A stretch of DNA of 30,848 bases, taken from Bacteroides sp. CAG:530. GTDB taxonomy: Bacteria > Bacteroidota > Bacteroidia > Bacteroidales > Bacteroidaceae. The notes below the pieces were generated by a model that saw only the letters and a program-made list of their open reading frames with translations, made no database searches and was not told where the DNA came from. Positions 7,755-16,012 of this stretch are shown here, in pieces; position 1 is the stretch's first letter; each line of letters begins with the position of its first letter. Made by a program: the position numbers and the translations under genes. The DNA lies in NCBI GenBank assembly GCA_000434735.1, contig FR881244.1, forward strand, positions 97,280 through 128,127, read 5' to 3'.

Positions 7755-9011
7755 CTAATTATTCACTTTCAACTTGACTAATTCTATCTTCGTAGCCGTT
7801 ACTTTTATGATTCTGAATTGGAAATTATCAATCGTAATCAGTTCATGTACTTTAGGAAAGCTTTGATATTCGTGTAATATCAATCCGCCGATGGTTTGAT
7901 AATCATCGCTTTCTGGTAAGTCAAGATTGAAATCTTCGTTGGCCTTTTCTATTTCCATTCGGCCCGACAGAATATACTCGTTGTCGCTAATCTTCTTGGC
8001 GATGGTTGAGTTAGTGTCGTGCTCGTCTTCTATGTCTCCTAGGATTTCTTCTACAAGGTCTTCCATCGACACGATGCCCGATGTTCCTCCGAACTCATCT
8101 ACCACTACTGCCAGCGAGCGTTTTTGCTGCATAAGTATCTTCATCAGCTTATGTGCTCCCATGGTTTCGGGTACGATAGGAATGGTTCTGATATTCTTTT
8201 TCCAGTCGGATATAGGTTTAAACAGTTCGGAAGAATGGATATAACCTACAACGTTGTCTATGTTATCTTTATACACAATCACCTTGCTGATACCGTTTTC
8301 TATGAATTGTTCCTTCAGTTCGCTAAGTTCCGCATTAATCTCTATGGCGATGATTTCTGTACGTGGAATCATGCAGTCTCTCACTTTTATGTTAGAGAAA
8401 TCGAGTGCGTTTCTGAATATCTTAACTTCTGTATCCAGACTTTCTTCGTTCTTCGACTCTTCGATGCTGCTTTGAATGAAGTAGTCAAGGTCTACTTTAG
8501 TAAAAGCCTTGTTGGTAGCTTCTTTGTTGATTTTGGTACCGGTGAGACGTAGAATGCCTTCTGACAGTAACGATGCAAATCTGCTGATAGGGAATAAGAT
8601 GACATAGCACAGAAAAGCCGGGATGGCGAACACTTTTAGTATGCCGTTTGGATTTATCTTAAATAAGGTTTTGGGCATAAATTCTCCCGTAACCAATATG
8701 ATAGCCGTAGAAAGAATAGTCTCTATAAACACCAGTAGGGCATTATTGATTTCAAATCCGCCCAATAGGTGTTTCTCTATCAGTTGCGCCATCCATATAC
8801 CATAGATTACCAGTGCTATATTGTTTCCAACCAGCATGGTAGATATAAAGTTGTTCGGGTTTCGGTAGAATATAGAAAGTATATGGGCTGAAAAGCTACT
8901 GTTCTTTCCCATTTCAAACCGCAGCTTATTTGATGACACAAAGGCTATTTCCATTCCTGAGAAGAATGCTGAAAAAACCATTGACAATATCAATTCTATA
9001 GCTAAAGTCAT
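7755..9011 (-). CDS. Hemolysin-family CNNM/CBS/CorC membrane protein
   Basis: A 418-residue inner-membrane protein of the TlyC/CorC/GldE type. The N-terminal CNNM (DUF21) domain has about four hydrophobic segments: LAIELILSMVFSAFFSGMEI, ISTMLVGNNIALVIYGIWM, a stretch ending in GEFMPKTLF, and VFAIPAFLCYVILFPISRF. FSGMEIAF and GNNIALVIYG are typical family motifs. A CBS pair follows at roughly residues 205-330 (DCMIPRTEIIAIE; VVDEFGGTSGIVSMEDLVEEILGDI in outline). A CorC_HlyC domain lies at the C-terminus (SDDYQTIGGLIL). Relatives are implicated in divalent-cation (Mg/Co) transport or homeostasis; 'hemolysin' is a historical name. The gene follows lptC after 22 bp, so it probably shares that transcript. 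I do not assign gldE, because that name goes with a different gene neighbourhood. Confidence 0.9.
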   Translation of the reverse strand: MTLAIELILSMVFSAFFSGMEIAFVSSNKLRFEMGKNSSFSAHILSIFYRNPNNFISTMLVGNNIALVIYGIWMAQLIEKHLLGGFEINNALLVFIETILSTAIILVTGEFMPKTLFKINPNGILKVFAIPAFLCYVILFPISRFASLLSEGILRLTGTKINKEATNKAFTKVDLDYFIQSSIEESKNEESLDTEVKIFRNALDFSNIKVRDCMIPRTEIIAIEINAELSELKEQFIENGISKVIVYKDNIDNVVGYIHSSELFKPISDWKKNIRTIPIVPETMGAHKLMKILMQQKRSLAVVVDEFGGTSGIVSMEDLVEEILGDIEDEHDTNSTIAKKISDNEYILSGRMEIEKANEDFNLDLPESDDYQTIGGLILHEYQSFPKVHELITIDNFQFRIIKVTATKIELVKLKVNN

Positions 9012-9033
9012 AATATGTAGTGTGTTGAATTTT

Positions 9034-9645
9034 CTATTTTGTTGTGGTCGAGTCAGGCATTCCGGTGTCTTCTACAGTGAAAACGCCCGTATTGTTATAA
9101 ATCTGATACTCGGTCATTTGTTGGTTCGATTCGAATCCGTATCCTGTAAGGACTTGGTCTGGCTGTTCTATTCTGATGAATTTGTCGGAATAAATCTTTT
9201 CTTTCTGTTGGTTCCAGTATAATAGTTCGGTATCGAATTTATCACCTCGTTGGCTGCGTATATGTACGTTGCCACGTAGTTCCCATAATTTCTTTGGTTC
9301 GTAATAATAAGCGGTGTCTGCCTTTATGCTGGCGTCGATATGAAATAGGGTATCGAACTTTTCCAGATAAATACCTTTTTCGAACGCCCAGAAAGGAGTG
9401 TCCACCTGATTATATACTAGCCATTCGGCTGTTATTATTTTATATCTGATTAGTCCTGAATCGGAGATAAGGGTAGTGACTCCTGTGCTTCTCATATCAG
9501 GGATTGAATCATCTTGGCCGACAGCTGCTGCCAGCTCTTTTTTCTTGCTGCACGATGGTAGCAAAATAAGCATAACAGTTGCCCAGATGGCAACTGTTAT
9601 GCTTAAGTTTATAATAAATCTTTTGTTTGTTTGTCTTTCAGACAT
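9034..9645 (-). CDS. lptC: LPS export ABC transporter periplasmic protein LptC
   Basis: A 203-residue bitopic or lipid-anchored protein of the Lpt bridge that carries LPS from the inner membrane across the periplasm. The N-terminus is basic (MSERQTNKRF), followed by a hydrophobic stretch at residues 11-29 ending LLPSC at 28-32. Cys32 could be lipidated, although the lipobox has Pro at -2. The rest is beta-rich in the LptC pattern: SGLIRYKIITAEWLVY, an IYLEKFD strand, ADTAYYYEPKKLWELRGNV and ESNQQMTEYQIYN. Its position between a TPR protein and the CNNM/CBS gene, with short gaps (19 and 22 bp), argues for one operon with coaX upstream. No lptA or lptB is present in the window. Confidence 0.88.
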   Translation of the reverse strand: MSERQTNKRFIINLSITVAIWATVMLILLPSCSKKKELAAAVGQDDSIPDMRSTGVTTLISDSGLIRYKIITAEWLVYNQVDTPFWAFEKGIYLEKFDTLFHIDASIKADTAYYYEPKKLWELRGNVHIRSQRGDKFDTELLYWNQQKEKIYSDKFIRIEQPDQVLTGYGFESNQQMTEYQIYNNTGVFTVEDTGMPDSTTTK

Positions 9646-9664
9646 GAGATTTTGCTATAGATTA

Positions 9665-11026
9665 TTATCTGATAGTAGTAGTCTCGCCAATCCATCCACC
9701 GATAGTTACAGAGTTACCTTTCTTCAAACCAAGGAAGAACAAATCTTCGTCTTTAGGTGTATGTCCGGCGTAAGAACCGATTAATTTGTTTGCTTCTTCT
9801 GCTACGCTAGGATCTACTGATTTAGCTTTCTGCAATTTGTCGATTACAGCGAAGTAAGTACATTTGTTCAAAGCTGCTTCGTCACTCCAGTTAGGGCTTG
9901 ATGCATACATCTGAGCAATCAAGATATATGGTTTACCATAATGATCGTTGATAGATATAGCTTTGTGGCAGTACTGTTTAGCCTTGCTCAACTGCTTTTT
10001 GCTGAACAATACAACTGCAGTGTTGTAGCAGTATTCTGCTTTCTTTTCAGGATCTTGTTCCAACTGGATAGCCTGATCGAAGTATTCTACGCTCTTATCA
10101 ATGTTGCCTTTCTTGTAGTACATATAACCACATCCTGCTGCAGTAGCTGCTGTAGGTTCAATAGCGTGAGCTGCTTCTGATGCTTCGAAGTAAGCTTCTT
10201 CATTAGTACATTTCAAGAGCTGCATTACAGAGATAACTTGTTTCAGATAATCCAAGTTTGTCTTGTTCTGAGCAACCTTCGGGCCATATATAGCCTGCAA
10301 GTTTTCGCAAGTAGCTGTACCACTGTTGATGAAGTAAGCGTCAACATTGTCTTTAGCTGCCTTCAACGCTGCTTTTGCTTTTTCTTTAGTTGCTGCTTTG
10401 TAAGCTGCGTCTGCGTAACCAGATACTGCCAAGTAGTCCTGGATGAACTGTTCTTTATGATTGTTGTCGATTTTCAGTTTACGAGCAGACATATCCATCA
10501 TATCCTGGAATGTGAAGTAATCAGCGTTTTCTTTTTCCAAGTCGATAGCTTCTTTAGTCAGTTCATATGCCTTGTTTACGTCTACATTCTTTCCAGAGAA
10601 GATAATGTAGTCGTGAGACTTCATGCCTACTATAGAACCTTTGGTAGTCGGGTTTCTAACCAATCCATTCAGAGCGTCCAAGTACTTGATACGCTGATCG
10701 TGTACACCCATCAATTCGTCGAGGTATTTTTTCTGCTGAGCGGCATCTTTTGATGATGCGATAAGACCTCTCAAGATTTTAGCACCGTTAACGTAAGTAC
10801 CTACCTGAGCGATAGGAGCTTCTGTAAACACTGCCTTCCACGGAGTGTATGCATCTTTGAAATTGTTAGTCTTAACATACTCAGTATAAATACTGATGTT
10901 CTGCAGACAACGGAGGCTGTCTTCACCGTGTCCGAAACGTGAACCGTCTTCTACTCCTTTTTGAGCAAAAACTGCTGTTGTGCCCAATGAAAGTGCGCAC
11001 AACATTGTAACCATCTTCATCTTCAT
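9665..11026 (-). CDS. Periplasmic TPR-repeat protein
   Basis: A 453-residue exported protein. The chosen start at 11026 gives a clean signal peptide, MKMKMVTMLCALSLGTTAVFAQ. The longer open frame starting at 11077 would run back into the upstream gene and add a charged segment ahead of the signal, so it is rejected. The mature part is alpha-helical and charged. It contains TPR-like units in the second half (AAGCGYMYYKKGNIDKSVEYF; AEYCYNTAVVLFSKKQLSKA; AISINDHYGKPYILIAQMYA). The C-terminus, GLKKGNSVTIGGWIGETTTIR, is beta-like. The exact role is unknown; TPRs suggest protein-protein contacts in the periplasm. It lies between a FadL-like outer membrane protein and lptC, 23 bp after the former. 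That placement suggests a part in envelope assembly, which is inference. Confidence 0.8.
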   Translation of the reverse strand: MKMKMVTMLCALSLGTTAVFAQKGVEDGSRFGHGEDSLRCLQNISIYTEYVKTNNFKDAYTPWKAVFTEAPIAQVGTYVNGAKILRGLIASSKDAAQQKKYLDELMGVHDQRIKYLDALNGLVRNPTTKGSIVGMKSHDYIIFSGKNVDVNKAYELTKEAIDLEKENADYFTFQDMMDMSARKLKIDNNHKEQFIQDYLAVSGYADAAYKAATKEKAKAALKAAKDNVDAYFINSGTATCENLQAIYGPKVAQNKTNLDYLKQVISVMQLLKCTNEEAYFEASEAAHAIEPTAATAAGCGYMYYKKGNIDKSVEYFDQAIQLEQDPEKKAEYCYNTAVVLFSKKQLSKAKQYCHKAISINDHYGKPYILIAQMYASSPNWSDEAALNKCTYFAVIDKLQKAKSVDPSVAEEANKLIGSYAGHTPKDEDLFFLGLKKGNSVTIGGWIGETTTIR

Positions 11027-11049
11027 CGTATATAAATTTATAGTTTTTA

Positions 11050-12321
11050 TTAGTTGACTTTCCATTTCATAAACCAATGCTCATTGAATGTCAATCCGAG
11101 TTTGATGACGAATCTGTTTTCAGAGAGCATGTTGCTTACAGAGGGTTTCAGATGAACGTATTGACCTGTAATGTTCAGCATAGTGTTACGCTGGAACAAG
11201 TGCAGAGGCAATCCGAAACCTGCGCTTACTCCTAATTCCTTAGGACCGTCGCATGTAGGAAGCTTCAGGTAAGAGTTGTTATAGTATACACCGGCGCGGT
11301 AGCTTATGCGTTTCAGGTAGTTTCTGCCTAATGTATTAGGTGTATATTCTATACCTGCCGAAACTTTCGACATGTCGTTGTATTGGTTATCGAGTCCGTT
11401 GTATTTAACTTTCGACCATTTTTCGAGGGTGTAATCTAATCCTACTGTCAGGTTTTTCTTCTTGTTATACGCCAAACCTACGCCGAATGTGTGCGGTATG
11501 CCAAAACCGTCTTCCTCTTTGTTCTCATTTGTCTGAACAAAGCTTGAATTATCGGTCACCTGAGTACCTGTAGTGTAGGTAGAGTTAAGCTTATGCCCTA
11601 ATCCATACACCAAGCCCACTGTCAAATTGTCGTTTTTGTTCAGTTGCTGAGTATACTGTATACCGAAGTTGGCGTTATAGCTATTAACCGACAAGTTGCG
11701 GTAATTAATAGTCTGGTCGCTAGAAGACGACGGCGAAGTAGCTGCCTGATAATCGATAGAACCATACATATATCCTGCGTTTACACCTACCGATAAGTTT
11801 TTGAGGACTTTGAATCCTAAGCCGACAGAAAACTGTTGCAATCCTCCATCTCCATAAAATGTATTAGTGGTAGATCCTGCAGATGTTCCGTCCTTATAAG
11901 AAATAGGTGTAGTTGAGTTGAAGTTGTATCCTGTAGTAGAATAAGGAGTGAAACTTAAGGCTATACCCAAACGTTTGTGCAGGCGGAACTGCATAGCTAT
12001 ATAATCGAAGCTTGAATTTTTAGCATTGTTCTTAATTCCGTTTTCCTTGTAGTTCGAGCTTCGCAGACTCATGCCTACATCAAACATGAACGACAGTGAA
12101 TCTACGCTTGAAATAGCAGCCGGGTTAATGAGGTTGACTTGGTTGCTGTTTCGCACTCCGTAGCCAACACCGCCCATTGCGGCGTGACCAGCAAAGCCAC
12201 GACCAGCCAAGTCTCCTAATCCGTATCTTGTATAAGGAGAGTTAGTGCCAGATTGGGCGTTTGCGGTAAGCGCTCCAGCCATCATCATGGCGCTAATAAG
12301 AACTTTTTTGTTACTTAACAT
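11050..12321 (-). CDS. FadL/OmpP1-like outer membrane beta-barrel protein
   Basis: A 423-residue outer membrane protein with a cleavable signal (MLSNKKVLISAMMMAGALTANAQ) and a mature start SGTNSPYTRYGLGDL. The body alternates short polar and aromatic strands typical of a beta-barrel (LGIALSFTPYSTTGYNF; LSVGVNAGYMYGSIDYQ; KNLTVGLDYTLEKWSKV) and ends in amphipathic strands (FVIKLGLTFNEHWFMKWKVN). The NPAAISSVDSLSFMFDVG segment near residue 65 resembles the N-terminal hatch region of FadL/OmpP1-family proteins. The ligand, if any, is unknown. The ATG overlaps the last codons of coaX by 11 bp, so the two are almost certainly co-transcribed and translationally coupled. Confidence 0.8.
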   Translation of the reverse strand: MLSNKKVLISAMMMAGALTANAQSGTNSPYTRYGLGDLAGRGFAGHAAMGGVGYGVRNSNQVNLINPAAISSVDSLSFMFDVGMSLRSSNYKENGIKNNAKNSSFDYIAMQFRLHKRLGIALSFTPYSTTGYNFNSTTPISYKDGTSAGSTTNTFYGDGGLQQFSVGLGFKVLKNLSVGVNAGYMYGSIDYQAATSPSSSSDQTINYRNLSVNSYNANFGIQYTQQLNKNDNLTVGLVYGLGHKLNSTYTTGTQVTDNSSFVQTNENKEEDGFGIPHTFGVGLAYNKKKNLTVGLDYTLEKWSKVKYNGLDNQYNDMSKVSAGIEYTPNTLGRNYLKRISYRAGVYYNNSYLKLPTCDGPKELGVSAGFGLPLHLFQRNTMLNITGQYVHLKPSVSNMLSENRFVIKLGLTFNEHWFMKWKVN

Positions 12322-13036
12322 TATAATCTAATATTCTGTTTAAACCTTTTAATACTAAAAATCTATCTGCAAAGATGATACTTTTTAAGTTGGAATCAAA
12401 AGAAAATTTATCTCCTCCAGTTAAAAAAACCAAAAGATCGGGGTGTTTCTTCTGCATTTGGCGTATATAGCCGGCAATTTCGAATTGCATTCCCTTAATT
12501 ACACCAGAACGGATGGCTGTGGTAGTGTCGTATCCGAAGTCTGGTAACTCACCTTTTTTCTCTATCAACGGCAGCTGGTCGCAGCATGCGCTCAGGGCTT
12601 TGAACCGTGTGTAAATGCCCGGAGATATATTGCCTCCCCAGTAGCGTCCGTCCTTGTCGATGAACTCGTAGGTGACGGCCGTGCCTGCGTCTATCACCAA
12701 CAAATTCTTGTCGGGCAGCAGATAGTTGGCTCCTACTACTGCGGCAAGTCTGTCCATACCCAATGTCTTGGGTGATTTATACATGTTTTGTATAGGGACG
12801 GGGGTTTGGTATGTTAGTTCCATTACGGGGAAGTCGAGTTTGCTGAGCTGACGTCTAATCGTGTCGCTTAGTGTTATGACAGATGCTATTATACCTCTTT
12901 TAATGGGGTATTTATTGCAGAGCATGGCTAAGCAGTCAAGCGAATGGTTCGAGCCACGAATGACCTCTATCACCTCTTTGTTCTCGAACACAGCGATTTT
13001 TGCAATCGTGTTGCCTATATCAATGACTAAATTCAC
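12311..13036 (-). CDS. coaX: Type III pantothenate kinase
   Basis: Phosphorylates pantothenate in the first step of coenzyme A synthesis. Family motifs are clear: VIDIGNT at the N-terminus (ASKHA fold phosphate loop), TLGMDRLAAV, LVIDAGTAVTYE and GGNISPG. The start is placed at the GTG at 13036, giving VNLVIDIGNT and 241 residues, the normal CoaX length. The in-frame ATG at 13099 would add a hydrophobic 21-residue tail not seen in this family and would lie upstream of the predicted transcription start near 13054. CoaX is cytosolic, so its place at the head of an envelope cluster is organisational rather than functional. The 3' end overlaps the outer membrane protein gene by 11 bp. Confidence 0.95.
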   Translation of the reverse strand: MNLVIDIGNTIAKIAVFENKEVIEVIRGSNHSLDCLAMLCNKYPIKRGIIASVITLSDTIRRQLSKLDFPVMELTYQTPVPIQNMYKSPKTLGMDRLAAVVGANYLLPDKNLLVIDAGTAVTYEFIDKDGRYWGGNISPGIYTRFKALSACCDQLPLIEKKGELPDFGYDTTTAIRSGVIKGMQFEIAGYIRQMQKKHPDLLVFLTGGDKFSFDSNLKSIIFADRFLVLKGLNRILDYNVK

Positions 13037-13059
13037 TTCTTTGTTTATTTTTTCGGATG

Positions 13060-13067
13060 CAAAGTAA
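13060..13067 (-). promoter_or_regulatory. Possible -7 element for the coaX operon
   Basis: The minus strand reads TTACTTTG, close to TAnnTTTG, 24 bp before the GTG start. No clear -33 element is seen. If used, transcription starts near 13054, which supports the GTG start. Confidence 0.35.
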
Positions 13068-13107
13068 AATAAAAAAAAGATAGGAATGTAATAAAACACC
13101 GAATTTC

Positions 13108-13140
13108 TTTAGCGGGTATCAATAATTCGCTTTACTTTTG
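13108..13140 (+). promoter_or_regulatory. Probable promoter of the lnb operon
   Basis: TACTTTTG at 13133-13140 matches the -7 consensus TAnnTTTG, with a weak TTTAG at 13108-13112 in the -33 position (20-bp spacer). The predicted start lies near 13146, leaving a leader of about 33 nt. It is divergent from coaX. Confidence 0.5.
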
Positions 13141-13178
13141 TATCAGAATAACGCTCGCTCTATTTTAATAAACCAATT

Positions 13179-14363
13179 ATGTTGAAACAATTTCGTATTT
13201 TCTTACTATTGTCGCTTCTGCTTTGCTTTCCATCTATGGTTCATGGGCAGGAACAGCGCGATAGTATCCGTTTTAGCTTGATGACTTGTTCTCCTGGACA
13301 GGAGATTTATTCATTGTTTGGTCATACTGCTATCCGTTATGAAAATTATACCCGTGGGGTAGACGTAGTGTTCAATTATGGTTTGTTCAGCTTTAACACA
13401 CCGAACTTCGTGATGCGCTTTGTGAAGGGCGAGACCGATTATCAGTTAGGTGTTATCCCGTACGAGTATTTCGAGGCAGAGTATGCCATGCGCGGCTCTG
13501 ATGTGTATCAGCAGGTGCTGAATCTTACAGAACGAGAAAATCAGAAATTGTTGTATCTGCTAGAAGAGAATTATAAACCGCAGAATAGGGTATACCGCTA
13601 TAATTACTTCTATGATAATTGTACCTCTCGCGCTCGCGACCGTATAGAACAGGCTATTGATGGTAATGTAGTGTATCCTGATTCATTCCCAGGCCGTACT
13701 TTCCGTTCGATAGTTCATGAATACACCCGTAATTCCGATTGGGATGAGTTAGGCATCGACCTCTGTTTAGGTGCTGCGGCCGACCGTACGATAGGGAAGC
13801 GTTTGCAGATGTTCGCTCCTTTTTATATGCGTAGCTATGCCCAAAGAGCTTTCATTGTAGACTCAAAGGGAGTGAAGCGTCCGCTGGTGTCGACGGAGTT
13901 TAAGGCGATAGAGGCTGAGGAGGCTTCGTCGGAACCTGGCTTTGTCTTGTCGCCGATGATATGTTCTCTTTTATTTTTCGCCATTTGCCTCTTCTTAGTG
14001 TATTGGCAATATATACACGGCTCTGTATATTGGTGGCTTGATATTATATTATGTGTAGCACAAGGTGTGGCAGGTTGTATTATTGCTTTCCTCTTTTTCT
14101 TCTCGGTTCATCCTACTGTGGGCTCAAATTGGATGATTATCCTCTTTAATCCGCTGCCTCTTTTATGTCTTCCATGGATAGTCTTTGCCGGAATGAAACA
14201 TAAACATACCAGCATATATTGGTTTTTTGTTGCGTATTTAACACTTTTTATATGTATAATACCAGTTTGCGGACAAAAAATTAATTTATCGGTATTACCT
14301 TTGGCACTCGGTTTGCTAGTGAACTATGCAGGCCATATATTAGTTTGTAGAAAAAGAAAATGA
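13179..14363 (+). CDS. lnb: DUF4105/Lnb-type lipoprotein N-acyltransferase
   Basis: A 394-residue membrane protein of the former DUF4105 family, now called Lnb, which N-acylates the terminal cysteine of lipoproteins in Bacteroides (organisms without a classical Lnt). It has a signal sequence (residues 1-23), a periplasmic domain to about residue 245, then a C-terminal block of four or five hydrophobic segments ending in a basic tail (CRKRK). Conserved-looking candidate catalytic residues are Cys37 (LMTCSPGQ), His49 (FGHTAIR) and Cys148 (YFYDNCTSRARDR). The domain order (periplasmic domain followed by a membrane domain) fits the family. The functional name rests on family recognition, and other DUF4105 paralogues may differ in function. 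The stop codon overlaps the next start (ATGA). Confidence 0.75.
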   Translation: MLKQFRIFLLLSLLLCFPSMVHGQEQRDSIRFSLMTCSPGQEIYSLFGHTAIRYENYTRGVDVVFNYGLFSFNTPNFVMRFVKGETDYQLGVIPYEYFEAEYAMRGSDVYQQVLNLTERENQKLLYLLEENYKPQNRVYRYNYFYDNCTSRARDRIEQAIDGNVVYPDSFPGRTFRSIVHEYTRNSDWDELGIDLCLGAAADRTIGKRLQMFAPFYMRSYAQRAFIVDSKGVKRPLVSTEFKAIEAEEASSEPGFVLSPMICSLLFFAICLFLVYWQYIHGSVYWWLDIILCVAQGVAGCIIAFLFFFSVHPTVGSNWMIILFNPLPLLCLPWIVFAGMKHKHTSIYWFFVAYLTLFICIIPVCGQKINLSVLPLALGLLVNYAGHILVCRKRK

Positions 14364-15946
14364 AAGAACGTATACTTACATCTTTAATTGCCGCTTTTGT
14401 CTTGGCTGGTTTGCAAGCCCAAGCCCAGACTTCCGCTACTCCACGTTTAGTTGTAGGGCTGACCATTGATCAGTTCCGTGCAGACTATATGGAGGCATTT
14501 TCTGCTTTGTATGGCGAGCGTGGGTTCAAGAAGCTGCTTAAAGAAGGACGTATTTATTATAATGCCGAATACGATTTCATAAATGTAGACCGTTCGTCGG
14601 CTGTCGCATCTATTTATACTGGAACTACACCTTATTATAATGGTATCGTGGGCAACAATTGGATGGACCGTTCATCGCTTCGTATCATCAAGGCTGTAGA
14701 CGATCCTGCTTTTATGGGTATCTATACTTCAGAAAGCACTTCTCCGGCCCGCCTTACTGTTTCTACATTGTCAGACGAATTGATGGTGGCTACTTGCGGT
14801 GAAGCAGAGGCGTATTCTATCGCTCCGACTCGCGAAATGGCGGTTCTCGCAGCTGGACATGCTTCGAAAGGAGCTTTCTGGCTTAACGATGAGAACGGAA
14901 AGTGGTGCGGTTCTACTTATTACGGCAACTTCCCGCAATGGGTTACATCTTATAACGATAGAGAAGGGCTCGATTTCCGTATCGGAAACATGACTTGGGG
15001 ACCTTATCTTGCGGTCACTTCTTATAGATACATGACCTCTGAGTCGAAGCAACTTACCTTCAAGCATAATTTCTCTGATGAGAGAATGGATAAGTATCGT
15101 AAGTTCAAAACCAGTCCGTACGTAAACGATGAGGTGAACCGTTTGGTAAACGCATGTCTTACACAGACCCAGATAGGAAAGGATAATGTGCCTGACCTGC
15201 TTACACTGTCGTACTACGCAGGCAATTACGATCATCGTTCAAACAGCGAACTGTCGATGGAGATACAAGACGTATACGTACGTCTGGATAATACCATTGG
15301 CGATTTGCTCGATTTGATAGACCGTAAGGTAGGTTTGGGTAATACCCTTTTCGTTATTACTTCTACAGGATATGCTGATGGCGACCCTAAAGACCCTCAG
15401 CAGTATCGCATTCCTGGTGGTGAATTCCACATCAAGCGTTGTGGAGCCTTGCTTAACATGTACTTGATGGCCATTTACGGACCCGGACAGTATGTAGAAA
15501 CCTATTTCGACCGTCAGATTTATCTTAATCACAAGCTTATAGAAGATCGTAAGCTCAATCTTACTGAGATACTTAACCGCTCATGCGACTTTATCGTGCA
15601 GATGAGTGGCGTTCGTTCTGCCTACTCGTCACAGCGCGTGTTGCTTGGTTCATGGACTCCTGCCGTCGATAAGATAAAGAACAGCTATAACGTTAATTGC
15701 TCGGGTGATATTTACGTAGAAGTAATGCCCGGATGGAGTGTTGTAGATGAATATACTCAGACTTCACAGGTTGTACGCGATGTCTATACATCGGCACCTC
15801 TTATTTTTATGGGCTGCAATATCAAGCCCGAAATCCTTTATACGCCAGTTAAGGTAGCTACCATAGCTCCAACCATCGCTCATTTCATGCGCATTCGCGC
15901 TCCCAACGCAGCCACAGCTGCACCCTTAACTGGGATTCGTAAATAA
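14360..15946 (+). CDS. PafA-family alkaline-phosphatase-fold protein, probable pseudoenzyme
   Basis: A 528-residue exported protein with a signal peptide (residues 1-23, ending LQAQAQ) and the layout of PafA, the periplasmic phosphate-irrepressible phosphatase. Fold landmarks remain: LTIDQFRADYM (Asp37), SIYTGTTPYYNGIVGNNWMD, the SMEIQDVYVRLDNTIGDLLD helix and SAPLIFMG. By-eye alignment shows the catalytic positions changed: the Thr nucleophile region reads RSSAVA (78-83) instead of TxxGHA; the DxxxH zinc ligands are Asn289 and Arg293; the Asp-His pair is Thr336-Gly337; and the C-terminal His is Ser469. Only the first Asp is kept. The frame is intact and well-formed, so this looks like a retained non-catalytic protein, not decay. 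Its start overlaps the lnb stop by 4 bp, implying coupled translation. The function is unknown. Confidence 0.8.
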   Translation: MKERILTSLIAAFVLAGLQAQAQTSATPRLVVGLTIDQFRADYMEAFSALYGERGFKKLLKEGRIYYNAEYDFINVDRSSAVASIYTGTTPYYNGIVGNNWMDRSSLRIIKAVDDPAFMGIYTSESTSPARLTVSTLSDELMVATCGEAEAYSIAPTREMAVLAAGHASKGAFWLNDENGKWCGSTYYGNFPQWVTSYNDREGLDFRIGNMTWGPYLAVTSYRYMTSESKQLTFKHNFSDERMDKYRKFKTSPYVNDEVNRLVNACLTQTQIGKDNVPDLLTLSYYAGNYDHRSNSELSMEIQDVYVRLDNTIGDLLDLIDRKVGLGNTLFVITSTGYADGDPKDPQQYRIPGGEFHIKRCGALLNMYLMAIYGPGQYVETYFDRQIYLNHKLIEDRKLNLTEILNRSCDFIVQMSGVRSAYSSQRVLLGSWTPAVDKIKNSYNVNCSGDIYVEVMPGWSVVDEYTQTSQVVRDVYTSAPLIFMGCNIKPEILYTPVKVATIAPTIAHFMRIRAPNAATAAPLTGIRK

Positions 15947-15982
15947 ATTTAGAATTAAGCAACGATAATCGGCTTATTATTC

Positions 15983-15990
15983 TATCTTTG
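15983..15990 (+). promoter_or_regulatory. -7 promoter element of secA
   Basis: TATCTTTG followed by CAAAA is an exact TAnnTTTG match. A good -33 element is not visible at the usual spacing. Transcription would start near 15996, giving secA a leader of about 180 nt. Confidence 0.5.
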
Positions 15991-16012
15991 CAAAAATAAA
16001 TTAAAAAGTATA

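Noticed and set aside
13037..13099. Upstream ATG at 13099 as the coaX start
   Set aside because: It would add 21 mostly hydrophobic residues not found in this enzyme family; the GTG at 13036 directly precedes NLVIDIGNT.
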